64,000 nt of DNA from contig JAWNGF010000001.1 in NCBI GenBank assembly GCA_037039685.1, positions 3,906,001-3,970,000 on the forward strand, in the 5' to 3' direction. Source of the DNA: Ceratobasidium sp. AG-K (taxonomy: Eukaryota; Basidiomycota; Agaricomycetes; Cantharellales; Ceratobasidiaceae). Positions 50,304-61,098 of the stretch are shown one piece after another (the stretch's first letter is position 1; every line of letters starts with the position of its first letter). Under the pieces are notes generated by a model. It had not been told where the DNA came from. It worked only from the letters and a program-made list of their open reading frames with translations, and ran no database searches. Position numbers and translations under genes: made by a program.

Positions 50304-50551
50304 ATTTATTGAAATCGGTCCCCATAATTTCAGTCATTTGACAATGGATTCATCTATTTTATGGCCCCTCTGGACCGGAGGTGTACATCTAAACATTGAG
50401 AGAAAAGAAAGAATGTGCAAGGATACAATAGACCACCACTAGTCTCTAGGCTTCCAGTGTGCCACAGACAACGAGCCAAGGAGACATTCCAGAGGGTGTT
50501 TGAGAGAAAGAGAAAGACCCAGGACATTGTAGCCATGCTGGGGAAAGGCTT

Positions 50552-51209
50552 TCAGAACTAAGGAAGACATATCAATTACAGAGTCACAACCGGCGAGCCA
50601 AAATGCGCTTACATTCCAGGAGACCGAGAGAACTCCGGTGCTGAGCGAACCAAGCTTTTTGAACGCAGCTGGAGATAGGTCTAAAGGACCGTTAGCGTTG
50701 GTTCAAAATGCCTACGTCATACGCCATACCAATGTCGCTGGCACCACATCCAGGGCACGAGTCCATCACTTTTGCGGTGGTCGTCTTTCCGGTCTTGGTG
50801 TTCTTAATGGTAATGGTCTAAAGTAAAAATAGGTCAATAATTTCAGCGACAGAAGCCCAGGTATTCATGGCCAACCTTCCCACAGAACTTGCCCTTGGCG
50901 TAGGTACTGGTTGCAAGAGCCACTACGGACTCGCTATCTTTGCTCACTTTACCGCAGTTTCCGAGTCCAGTGTTGAACCAGGTCGCCTAGAAGATGATTG
51001 TTGCGTTGATTAGCTGATACTGACTGCAAGGCTGTCTTGGCTCACTTTGCCCGTCCTGCGCTTCTCCAGTGTGCGTGTTTCATCGCGAGACTCAATGGCA
51101 GAAATTGTCACATTGGTTGGGATTTCAGCTCGAATGGCAGAGGAGCCGCGAGGACAGCCAGAGCCATGAAGAGAACGAGTAAAGTAGTGAGGAAAGAGAG
51201 GCGGAACAT
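50552..51209 (-). CDS. Small secreted double-psi beta-barrel (RlpA/expansin-like) protein, with a frameshift
   Basis: Secreted protein with the DPBB fold shared with expansins, barwins and cerato-platanin relatives; in plant-associated fungi such proteins are often expressed on the host. A strong signal peptide (MFRLSFLTTLLVLFMALAVLAAP) starts at 51209. The mature part is LEKRRTGK, ATWFNTGLGNCGK, SESVVALATSTYAKGKFCGK, TITIKNTKTGKTT, VMDSCPGCGASDIDLSPAAFKKL and GVLSVSWNF, the usual layout with four Cys in two loops. The first exon (51046-51209) is 164 bases, one short of frame: the signal peptide frame runs into a stop while LEKRRTGK lies in the next frame. One base appears missing between about 51150 and 51060. 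A TATA box lies upstream. Confidence 0.8.
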
Positions 51210-51762
51210 TCCGAGCCGTTGAAAGAGTGATTTGAATGCAAGTAAAGCTACAAAGACAGTTGAAAGGAGACGTCAAGTCCGCCCGGGTCTGACAAGGAGA
51301 GGGATGAAGTGAAAGTGGGGATGCGGCTCCCGAGCACCGGCATTTATAGGACTAGAATAGAACAGAGGTTCCTTGGCCGGGATCAAACTACGCTCACGGT
51401 CTGGATGTAGTTGAAATTATGGCAATCCGCAAGTGTCAGGAGCCGGACGAAAAAGGAGGACCTTGGACAAAAGACTCTATCTTGGTCAGGTCCTCGCCAC
51501 CGTTATAGCTGAGAAAGAATTCGTAATGATAAGCGGCAAATTACCCAGTAATCAGATCGAACGTAGTGCAAGGCTCAACAACTACCGGGTTGCGCCCTAC
51601 TCCCGCATACAGGTGTCCATTTCCGTCAATGAAAACCCATGTTGGTTCCTAGAGTTTCAACTGTCAAAGCCAAATTTTACACGACCGTGCCGTTCCCCGC
51701 AGTCACAACATTCTCATACAGAGCCGGAACCGGAACGCACAAAATCCGACGATCGGCAATCT
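51210..51762. other. Promoter of DPBB gene and gap to pyroglutamyl peptidase
   Basis: The left part is the promoter of the DPBB gene, with a TATA-like box at 51341-51348. The rest shows only an unconvincing 113-codon plus-strand frame. Confidence 0.45.
51341..51348 (-). promoter_or_regulatory. TATA box of secreted DPBB gene
   Basis: Read on the minus strand, TATAAATG lies about 135 bases upstream of the start codon at 51209, in a setting with no other coding signal. It fits the inducible style of small secreted proteins. Confidence 0.45.
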
Positions 51763-52610
51763 CTACGTGTGTAGTGCGAAATATTCGATGACCCCCTTGA
51801 TGGCTTTCGTCATGTCCTCGACCTGGTACGGGAATCCAGTTGGTGGGACGTGCATAAACACCACCTTGATCTTGCTTTTCTCCTTCTGTGCACAAGCAAG
51901 CGAGCAGTAATAGATGAAATCGCACAGGTAGCGCCCGGGATCGTTGGATGGCGCCGTATGCTACGACCATTTAGTTTACCCAATCACATGCGGAGGGATG
52001 CCGAACATGATGCGGCCACTCACCTCAAGCCCCTTAGATTTGAGATGCCCCACAATCCCGCCCACATCTACATCTGTGTGAAGCTCTTCATCAAATTGTT
52101 CAAACCCTTTCCCAAATCCGCGTTTAACTGCTTCGGTATCGGCCTCGTTCCTACCACCAATGGGATCGCATTTGTGTCCCTCGGCATCTTCTTGATTGTA
52201 CCCAGTCTTGTGTGCGAGCCGTTCGACCATGAAAAGGCCTGGTAGACCGACTCCAACGTGAAGGATAACGTCATATTGCTTTGACGAATGTAGTGGAGGG
52301 ACAGTACTGAGGACCGCCGAGTAGGTCACTGGTATCTCGAGCGCGCTGACATGTACTTCGATTTCGACCGGGCGAGGTTTAGGTGCGTGTGGGTGAGATG
52401 GGGTGCTCTCCGACTTGGTAAACTTGAGAGTTTGGTTGTTCAGTGGTGAAGCGGCTTGCCACGACGGGTTTTCCTTCACATCGCGGAATGGCTAGCAGCG
52501 ACAATTAGCAGTTTTCAAGGCGGGTGAGCATCGCTTACGCCGAATCCAGTGACAAGCACGCGCAAAGACTTTTTCTCAGGCTTTGCGTCGCTCAAGGGAG
52601 CTTGGGCCAT
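51763..52610 (-). CDS. Pyroglutamyl-peptidase I (C15 family)
   Basis: Removes N-terminal pyroglutamate from peptides in the cytosol. Three exons: a 24-codon first exon ending LRVLVTGFG, a long second exon beginning PFRDVKENPSW and ending KSKGLE, and a third starting HTAPSNDPGRYLC. The conserved TGFGPF opening, VGLP-type GLPGLFMVERLAHKTGY with the catalytic Glu, and the nucleophile Cys in the SNDPGRYLCDFIYY motif are present. The catalytic His is in VVFMHVPPTGFP. An acidic/His-rich loop (SESTPSHPHAPKPRP) is longer than in bacterial enzymes, as often in fungi. The stop TAG is at 51763-51765. No frame break. Confidence 0.9.
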
Positions 52611-53111
52611 CGTGGTTAAGATCAGTGCAGATATCTATAGCAAACGCGCGCTATATGCGGCTCGAGCACTGCCACGCCTTGTTTACCATGGAACTGATTT
52701 AGATAAATGGAGTCGAGGCTCGAACCACCTGGGGTACCTGATCGCAACAGGATGAGCCAGCTGTTGAATATCATGACAGGTTAGCTGACCTTGAGCCAGT
52801 CTCTAGGTGTTGATTAACGCACGTAAGCGTCAAGTGCACAAATAATAAAGCGACGAGTTGTTGGACTGCGAGGCGCAGTTTAAAAGGTGTAACAATCACT
52901 TAAAAGCCCATCAAATGTACATTCAGTTCAGCATCAGCACGAGTGACATCAACGTATAATTGAGTTGAAAGCATGCTTTGTGAGTTATGTAAAATACATC
53001 ACTTGCACACAACCCAGCATCTATGCACTTTGCTCACCCTTGTACTGTACAATTAATTAACAATCCAAAGTTCTGCGGTCCGTGCCCCTGGTGCTCCAAA
53101 TGGTATAATCC
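52611..53111. other. Gap upstream of pyroglutamyl peptidase
   Basis: Contains the peptidase promoter and the 3' region of the creC/WDR20 gene. A B-box-like GGTTCGAGCC occurs on the minus strand near 52717-52727, with no full tRNA around it. The middle is AT-rich. Confidence 0.4.
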
Positions 53112-55453
53112 TCACTTGCTGCCAAGGCGTGCCTTAGCCTCCAACGGCCTGACCCATTGCTTGATGAATCCCGTGCGTGTCATTGTCATCACCGCCGAGG
53201 GCAGGAACGACACGTGCGCAAGCAGATCGCCTTCAATTGGTTTGACCTGCCAAGGCGGTTAGTGCCGTACGGGGTAAGGACGAGGGCAGCCAAGTAAATC
53301 CAAGGGAACCCAGCGCACAGACAGTGCATATAATGTTAAAAAAAAACAATTACGAACAACCACGAGACAGGTTGCAATCAAAGAATACAAAACACTTACC
53401 ACAACAGGTTGAATAACCGCGACCTCCATCCGGCTTGGGGCAGGATGGAACCTCTCAAACTCCCCTGTCTCCCCGTTTGTGTTCCCCATCCCTACGAGAT
53501 TTCCATGCGATCGTCGGAGGGATAGTGAGAGGGTCGACGAGAGCGCGTGTGAAGGATGGCCGTGACCATGAAGTTTAGGTCTGTGTAGAGCACCCGAAGA
53601 GAGATCCCACTGTCGTATAAGTTAGGTTCAAACGCACATAAATGCTTGGTGCTAGACGGTCCGAATGAATGGAGGCACGTACAAAGATAAGCCGGTTGTC
53701 ATCTCCTACACTCCCAAATCTATACGTCCGACTGTCAATTCTAGACGGATCAAATGCGACCGACGAGACGAAGGACAAGTGTCCTTGACAGCGTGCTACA
53801 ACCCGCTGTTCCCAGGGCGAAAGAACTGTGACTAGATCGTCTTGACCGCCTGTCTGCGAAATGGGTTTAGTTAGTTGTGAAAGTAGATCGGGAAACGTAG
53901 CAGGGTATAAGAGCGGGGGAACAAGCTGTACTCACAAGGATGTATCTCCCATCTGGACTCCAAGCTACACATGTTAGCGCGCCGAAATAAGCTTGGTATA
54001 CATCCATTAATCTTTTATTCCAGTTAGAGGCACCACGAATGAAGAGCCAAACTATTTGCTTACGTTTCTGATAATGCATCGATAATCCTCAAACACCCAT
54101 CCTCAGATATAGCAGCTACGTAACGCACATCTGGAGAGAATACGAAATCTAATGCGCGCCAAGACATCAGTATAACCTCACATTTAAGGAAAGGAATACA
54201 AACACACCGACGACAGGCTTCTTGTCGGTCAACCTCCAATGGCTAACCGGGTTCTTCAACGCCTTGTCTGCACCCGACCCGCCCACATTGCTCGTCACTA
54301 GAATCTCATCTAACGGGTTCCACATTCTCTCTTCATTTGCTTCCCCGACGCTCCCATTTGCACTCCCGCCCTCGGCAGCGTCTTCTCCCGCCCCATGGTC
54401 GACCGAAGCACGATGAGGCGGTGGAATGGGCTTCTCCGGATCATGTGCGACGAACGGAGCGTCTTGCCGTTCCGTGTCATAAACTACGATCGTTCCATCC
54501 GCATATGATGCGAGGATGAGTGTGCGAGAGGAAGGAACCCATCGGACTTGGGTGCATGGAGAGTGGCTTATGCATCCCTGTGGAGGTGTGAGTTGGTAAA
54601 GCATGGGTTGTCGTGGAACTTGCCTGTTTGTTGATCCGGACGTACCGCGAGGATACGGGTTCTACGGCCCTTGGCGTAAGTGGAGAGTAATGGAGAGACC
54701 GGGAGGACATACCAAACCAGATAAGGTCTCCCGTGTTGAACCCAATGATAACGTCTAGACATGTACTACTCGATGTGAGATGGTTGACTGCGTGGCAAGT
54801 CGGGTACTGCGAAAAGGATATCCTCGCCAGAGGTTCCTGCACAACTCGCCATCAATCAATGCAGTGCACAGCCTAACCGTGGCAGTACTCACCTTGTGCT
54901 TCGCGCTCAAGTCCATCCAGTAAAAACTCTTTCCCGCATTATAAAACATGAATGTCACATCCCCCGATTTAGTTCCTAAATGCTTGCTCAGGCCTTCCAT
55001 CGTATGCAACCGTGTGACAAAGCTCGAGCTCGTGGTCTTGATACTGTGTTTTGGCCGGGATACAGATTTCCGTTTGGCGGGGAGAGCACCGGGCTTCAGT
55101 CCCGTGGGAGAGAACAGCGAAGTCTGGTGCGTCGGGAGGTCGTCTCCCGATCCCGCGGGCTCGTCTTCCCCCACGGGATCATGCTCGCTATCGGTCCCCG
55201 AGTCGTCTCCTCCTACGCTAGGCTTTTTCTTATCTTTGGTCTTCTCCTTGCTGCCTCCTCCCAGAAGAGCGGTGAATCCCTGCGAACCTGCTTTGGGCGG
55301 GTGAAATTTCACAGTCACTGTCGTAAGGTGCGAATGAAATGCTGCGGCAAAGCCAGCAGTTGTCGCATGAATCGGCGGGGGTTTGTATTCTTCCGTGAGC
55401 GAGTAGACCCCTTCTGGGGCTACAAACGTCGAGTCGTTTTCGATGGCGGCCAT
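53112..55453 (-). CDS. creC/WDR20-type WD40 protein
   Basis: Partner of the UBP12/46-type deubiquitinase (CreB in Aspergillus), where it affects carbon catabolite repression. The start at 55453 ([22 protein letters not shown]) has a strong context (CCATGG); an upstream in-frame GTG is not a start. The family hallmark segments are in place: [11 protein letters not shown] linker, [79 protein letters not shown] and [16 protein letters not shown] repeats follow: [35 protein letters not shown] and WDLSSG. The last exon ends [16 protein letters not shown]. One 45-base intron (54579-54623) has a GC donor. No frame break. Confidence 0.88.
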
Positions 55454-56478
55454 GGAGGTGAATGCGGGGAAGTGCTGGGATGAAAGTGACACGTGACTAG
55501 CTGAGCGAAATTAGCGCTGTTGACGGGACGCGGGGAACAAGGTAGGCGTTGGGTGATGGGAATTTGGAGGCGGTTGGCGTCATGAAACTAAGGAACCGGA
55601 CTCGGGTCCTGGTGATGGAGGTAATGAAAGCGTCAACAGGTGCATAGCATACATAGGGTTATAGCGAGTGGCGAGCGACTCTCGAAGTACAACCGATAAT
55701 TAGTATTTAAGGCGTCGTCTAAGGTTGCCTTGGACTGTCTGGGTTCGAGCCAGAGAAGTAGCGTGTTCGTACGAGTAAACCGGCCAGAGCCGGCAGCAAA
55801 CGAGCGCTCCGTGAGGGGTCGGTCATCCGAAATGAACGAAAAATAGCCATGCACGATACGTGAACCGTTTGCTGCGAAGGTACCGGACGCTGAAATAGAT
55901 GGAATGTTATCGTTCGAGGTTGAAAGAGCTGACCGAGGCTGCTGCGGCGACTCGTGCATGCATGCGTGGGGATGAACCAATCACAAGACTGATTAAGACA
56001 GATCTCGGATAAATGCGGTAGTGTCTAATATATTAGCCATACACGCTTCATGAGGTCATTTTGGCCGAGTGCCGAAAATATGATGGGTATGTCGGTGTTA
56101 TATGTGGTTTAGTACGGGGGGTAAACCTGAGGATTGATGGCGGGTCGGGTGTCGTAAACCCAAGTTGGGACCAAACGAACCGACGATATTGTTGAAGGGC
56201 GCACAAAGGCAATTGGACACAGCCAAGGGGCAGGGCAGTGCGATTAAGTCCTTGGCTGTTTACATGGGCGCTAGCCGGGAATAGAGACCCTGAGCGTCAG
56301 GGGCTCGGATAGGTTGTTTGTAAGTGTGGTTCTTGGCCAACCGACTCTCTTATGGAGAGCATCCCCGTTCATGTCCTCCTAACTTAGTTCCGCTGCAGAA
56401 ATAGCCCTTCGAGTACGAGATAGAGAGCGGCGAGGGCCTACTTATCGCGCGTCGAATTGGCCGTAATAGCAAGAAGCC
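55454..56478. other. Divergent promoter gap
   Basis: Separates the minus creC/WDR20 gene and the plus ferric reductase gene. A 116-codon minus frame (55633-55980) reads SGTFAANGSRIVHGYFSFIS but has no partners. A B-box-like element lies near 55739-55750. I saw no definite iron-response site; CAATTGG occurs near 56213 and CTTATC near 56441. Confidence 0.35.
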
Positions 56479-59400
56479 ATGTCGACCACTACTTCAAAAT
56501 CATGTAAGTTGAACTTCAACTGGCTGGATGTTGCTCACATTTCTGCAGTGCCTTTCACCGACGTGCACCCGACGCAGACAGCCTCGGTCGCCACCGGCTA
56601 TCGACCTCCTCTTGCAACAGGCACCGGAGGCGCCAACCCAGTCAACACTGCGACGGCCACCCACTATGCGTACGGAGACCCCAATCCCACCACTCCTGCG
56701 TTTCTCAACAGCTACCAATGGGTCAACACGTACCTCGTCATCCACAAGATGAGCACCACCTCGTATCGCTATGCCTACATGCTCTGGCTCGCTATCGCCC
56801 TCATCACCGTTATTGTCGGAATTGCCCACCTTACTTCTCGGCGCACAACCGTCATTGGAGTCATTTGGCGCAAGTACACCCTTAGGCGACGGACTTGGAG
56901 AAAGCATCACAGTTTACGCGTCATCAAGAAGAGCAAGCAACCACATCGCCAGCCCTACTCGCTTCCTTCAAATGCTCAATTGGTTGCTATCACTCTTTTG
57001 TTCGTTGCTTCTGCCCTCTTATGTTGCGTCGGCCCCGACTACATTTCTCCGTATACTCGGATGTGGGATCTCAAGTCGAACCTCACGACCCCGGCATTAT
57101 CCCGACGCGGCATGGTGGATTTGATGGACACCGCGCAGTTATTCAAGCGTCAGGGGATCGCTTCTACCCCAACCACGCGGCAACCCGAATACACAATTCC
57201 CAAGGCATGGTGGACTGCCGGTGGTCGTACTGGCATCATTGCGTTTGCGCTCTTCCCTCTATGCGTGTTGTTCGCCCTCAAGGCCCCTCCATTCGCGGTG
57301 TTTGCCCTGCCATTTACCACTCAAATGCACTTTGACAAGCTTGCGTTCCTTCACCGGTGGTCCGGAAGGATCATTTGGCTTATCACCACGATCCACGTCG
57401 CGACCTGGGGCGTTCAATTGGGCCGTGACACGAGGCACGGCTATCCAGGACGCCATCCTTGGGATTATGTTTGGCTTTATCCGCTCTTCATATACGGTGT
57501 TATTGTAGGTTTTTTTTAGCACCTTGTCGATCATTACTCATAACTGCGCATAGGGTTACATATGTATGACGCTTCTTGTGGCCCTGTCACTGAGCCCGAT
57601 GCGAACTCATTCGTATGAGACCTTCTATCTCCTGCACGTGATCCTCGTTCCCCTCACTTTGATCTTCTCGGCACTTCATTTCCCCCAAATCTGGCATTGG
57701 TGCTGGGTCGCGTTTGGTCTCTGGGCTGGCGAGCGGCTTTGGAGATGGGGGCGCGGCGCCTGGGTCAACGGAGCTCTCGGCCCATGGGGATCGTTTGGAG
57801 GTCGCGTGGGCGGTGCGTCGGATGGATCCATGGCCGAGAAGTCTGCCGAGTCCTGGGAAATGGGTATCCGCAAGCCAGCCGGCAGCAGCCAATCCACTAT
57901 CCAAGATGACAAGCAAGATTCCCGTCAAGATGTCGGCTACTTTTCTCCATCCCACACGCACTATGATCCCTCCCGAGAGAGCGTAGATATTGCCGGGAAG
58001 AAAGAAAGACCCTCGAGTACGCATTCCGACGATCTCTTCGCGCTCCCGCGCCGTAGCAGCGTCGTAGAGCTAATTCCGAAAAACACAGGTAACCACCAAG
58101 ACTCGGCCTTGTCGTATGGGCCTGTGCAAGATATGGGTATGTCACCCACCCGGCCACTGGTTCGCAATTCGGAAGTCCCTTCCTCGTCGCATCACCATGG
58201 CGGGTTGGTTCTTCCCCCGCCCGGGTTTGCGCATTGCGTGATTCTGCCCGGTCGGACGGTTCGGTTGACCATCGTCACACCCCGTGCGATCAAGTGGGCT
58301 CCAGGTCAGCACGTCTTGCTTTGCGTTCCGGGGGTGTCCAAGTATACGACCCATCCGTTTACGATTGCCGGTGCGTGCGACGAGAAGTCGACCGGGGTAG
58401 GCGCGCGAGGACGAGAAATCTCACTGATCATTCGAGCTCGAGCCGGGTTTACCAAAATGCTTTGGGAGCAAGTCATGCGTTCGAGTGGGCACCACGCCCA
58501 GAACTCGGGTGGCAAGGGACGTCGTGGGATGTTACTCCGTGCATCGATCGATGGACCGTTTGGCAGTTCGATTCGCGAGGATTGGGACCGGTATTCCTCT
58601 GCGCTGCTCATTGCTGGTGGTTCGGGTGTCGCGTTTGCCCTCAGCGTGCTCGAGTCGATGTGCTTACGTATCGTGGCCGGCGAAGAGACCCAGATCAAGC
58701 GCATTCGGTTTGTATGGATGATTCGTGATTATGGTGAGTCGCCCACTCTAGTTGCTTGGGCTCTGTCTGACACGGTGCAGCCCACGTTCAATGGTCTGCG
58801 AACATTATCCGCCGCTGCCGCGAAATGGTTCCCAACAAGGATCTACTGCAAATCGAGATTTTCGTCACCAACTTTACGACCCAACAGGCACCCGCCGACT
58901 TGCATTCCCTCAACGCCGAAGGCGGTGACCTCCAACCTCCTGCACCTCAATTCGCACGCGACGGACGCCCTCGACCAAACTCCTTCTCGTCCAACGACAG
59001 CCTGGATAGCGCGATTTCTTCTTCCAGCATTGCCGAATACGACTATGAACAGGGCGGACGCGGTGCACCACCACAAGAGTCGACCGAGGGCGATTTGGGC
59101 ACGCACGTCCTGGATTATACCAACTTTGACGGTGAAGAGGACACGCGCACTGCTGCCGAGACCCAACTCTCCAAAAAGGTCAAAAAGGAAGGTCGCCTGC
59201 GTCGTGCGCGTTCGCGCAAGGTTGCTGCTGCTGTGACGGCCAAGCTCGTATTGGAAGAAAAACGCAAGAGCATGCGCGATGTTTTCGGTGGTCACAAGCC
59301 CGAGCATGACGACGAGCCTCTTTCCGCACCACAACCGAGGTACGCCCAGGGCGGAGGAGGTGTTTCCGGCTCGTCGACTCCTTTGAGCGCATCGCCTGCC

Positions 59401-59938
59401 GGAACGCCCAGATGGCCGCTATCCCCCATCGGTACTCCCAATCCTGAAACCGGAGGGCTTCGACCACCTATGCTCGGCGCAGACTCGGCATATCGTAGCA
59501 GTGTTGCTTCGTCCATGTTTAGCCGTGGCTCGGTCTTTGGTGATTCGCATTCGCTGTTTGGTGGGGCGGACGAGCCGGTGTTTGAGATGGACGAGGACGA
59601 GGCGGATGACATCAACCATGTGGCTGAGCTCGCGCGTCCGGGCAAGCCCAAGCTTGATCGGATTTTGAGTGACGAGGTTCAGCGTGCGGCAGGAGAGATT
59701 GTTGTTGCCTGTAAGTCTCTCTTCTTGTTCACTGGTGCATGTGCTGATGGAAGTATAGGCTGTGGACCGACTTCATTGAATGCCGCGATGCGCAAGTTTG
59801 TCGCTGACCAGTTGGACGCGTCCAAGGTCTGGAGAGGTGACATGAGTGGTTCGATTAAACTTGGTGAGTTGCCCCTCTCTGGACGCGTCGGGTATATGCT
59901 AACCAGTACAAACAGTTTCTGAAGATTATGCGTGGTAG
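56479..59938 (+). CDS. Ferric reductase (FRE family) with large cytosolic insertions
   Basis: Plasma-membrane flavocytochrome that reduces ferric iron or copper for uptake. An N-terminal region with a short first exon is followed by membrane spans, including RYAYMLWLAIALITVIVGI, QLVAITLLFVASALL and RTGIIAFALFPLCVLFAL. Haem ligands sit in FLHRWSGRIIWLITTIHVATWG and SYETFYLLHVILVPLTLI. The FAD motif is HPFTI (58350), and the NADPH-side motif is LLIAGGSGVAFALSVLE; the end has CGPTSLNAAMRKFVADQL and VSEDYAW. Two insertions are unusual: about 145 low-complexity residues between the last span and the FAD domain (57770-58210), and about 270 residues rich in Ser, Lys and Asp inside the NADPH half (58890-59690). 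Stop at 59936-59938. The start at 56479 has no competitor. Confidence 0.88.
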
Positions 59939-60170
59939 CCAGAGTTTAATGACATTTTTCTTCTCGGATCTGTTTGTTTTTTTGGACTAGCACTCCTTTC
60001 TTGACCAGGCGGACAGTTTAGTAGTAGACGCCATCGATCTTAGTCTTGTAATTAGTTTTATCCAGTTCACGTCCATTTTATGCCAAAATTGATCATTTCA
60101 ACCGAGTCTATTCAAGAGATGCAAATATGTACAACGAAAGCATAAGATAGCGCGCGACGAGACAGCAAGA

Positions 60171-60580
60171 CTAGACGAGTGTTTCGCCGGATTTGACCTA
60201 TGAGAGATAGTAAGTACACGCGGGCGGAGCGAGAATGAAGGAAACGTACCTCCTTGCCAGTCTTCTTGATCTTGGCGAGCAAGTCGTCGTAGGGAATCGT
60301 ACCAGTGACCAGAACTTCGTGTGCCTCTTGCTTCACCTCGTACGAGCTGATGCCCTCTGAATGTGGAAAAATCAGTACACCGGAAGGTTGCCCATGTCGT
60401 AAATAGACTAGAACTAACCTCCATTATTCTTGGCCTTTTCGAGGACACGAGTGACGGCACCGGAGCAGCCTCCGCAGGTCATCTACCGCACCAGTACAAG
60501 CGATTAGTAACCCAACGACACTGATCCGTATTGATCGAGCGACTCACGACGACGTTGAACTTGTACTGGTGCTCAGACAT
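60171..60580 (-). CDS. atx1: Copper chaperone Atx1
   Basis: Carries Cu(I) from the membrane to the Golgi copper pump that loads the iron-uptake multicopper oxidase. The protein is MSEHQYKFNVV, MTCGGCSGAVTRVLEK, NNGEGISSYEV, AHEVLVTGTIPYDDLLAKI, KKTGKEVKSGETLV. The copper site MTCGGC and the Lys-rich second loop (KIKKTGKE) are intact. The single HMA domain of about 75 residues is normal. It has four exons with GT..AG introns; the stop TAG is at 60171-60173. The gene converges on the ferric reductase gene 233 bases away, joining the two steps of reductive iron uptake. Confidence 0.93.
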
Positions 60581-61098
60581 GTCGGTAATAATAATATCGA
60601 GGGGATGTGGTGGTTGGGTGGGACGAGTCATGGCCCAAACTTGAGCCTTTTATACCGGGGGATTCCGCGAGGCGGTAAGTCGGTGATCTGTCGCCATCGG
60701 CAGGACGGGGCAACTGCGGCCGGTAGTAACTGGCTATTTGTTAGGTTGGTAAGATTGATATGGGATGCTGAGTGAGCTGGGCGGGGTGGATGGTGTCAGC
60801 ATGTATTGAGCAGATATTGCGTGGTGTGTAAGCTCAAACACAGGCCGGGTCGAATCTTGCACGCTGAACAATACTTGTGCTCAGTCCGTGATGCAGCTGT
60901 ACTCAAATCGCTAGTAGACGAGGCATTTGGTGCAGGGCGGAAGAACCTTGGTGGGTTTTGGCATTGAGCGATTTTAGCGTCCTGAGTCTTTATTAGGTAA
61001 TAAGCCAGTGGGACATTCGCATTGAGGTGGTATAGTACAAGACGGTTAATCGAGCTAAGTGCTCTATAGGAGCACGCACTGAAGGAGAGCTGAACAGG
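60581..61098. other. Promoter of atx1 and gap to capping enzyme
   Basis: A TATA box for atx1 (see next entry) sits at the left. The rest shows no gene; one 68-codon plus frame has no motif. Confidence 0.5.
60647..60654 (-). promoter_or_regulatory. TATA box of atx1
   Basis: Reading the minus strand, TATAAAAG is about 70 bases upstream of the start codon at 60580, in a compact promoter setting. It is the clearest TATA box in the window. Confidence 0.6.

Noticed and set aside
55633..55980. 116-codon minus ORF upstream of creC/WDR20
   Set aside because: Starts with a good-looking frame but has no homologue I recognise, no splice partner, and overlaps a tRNA-like element.
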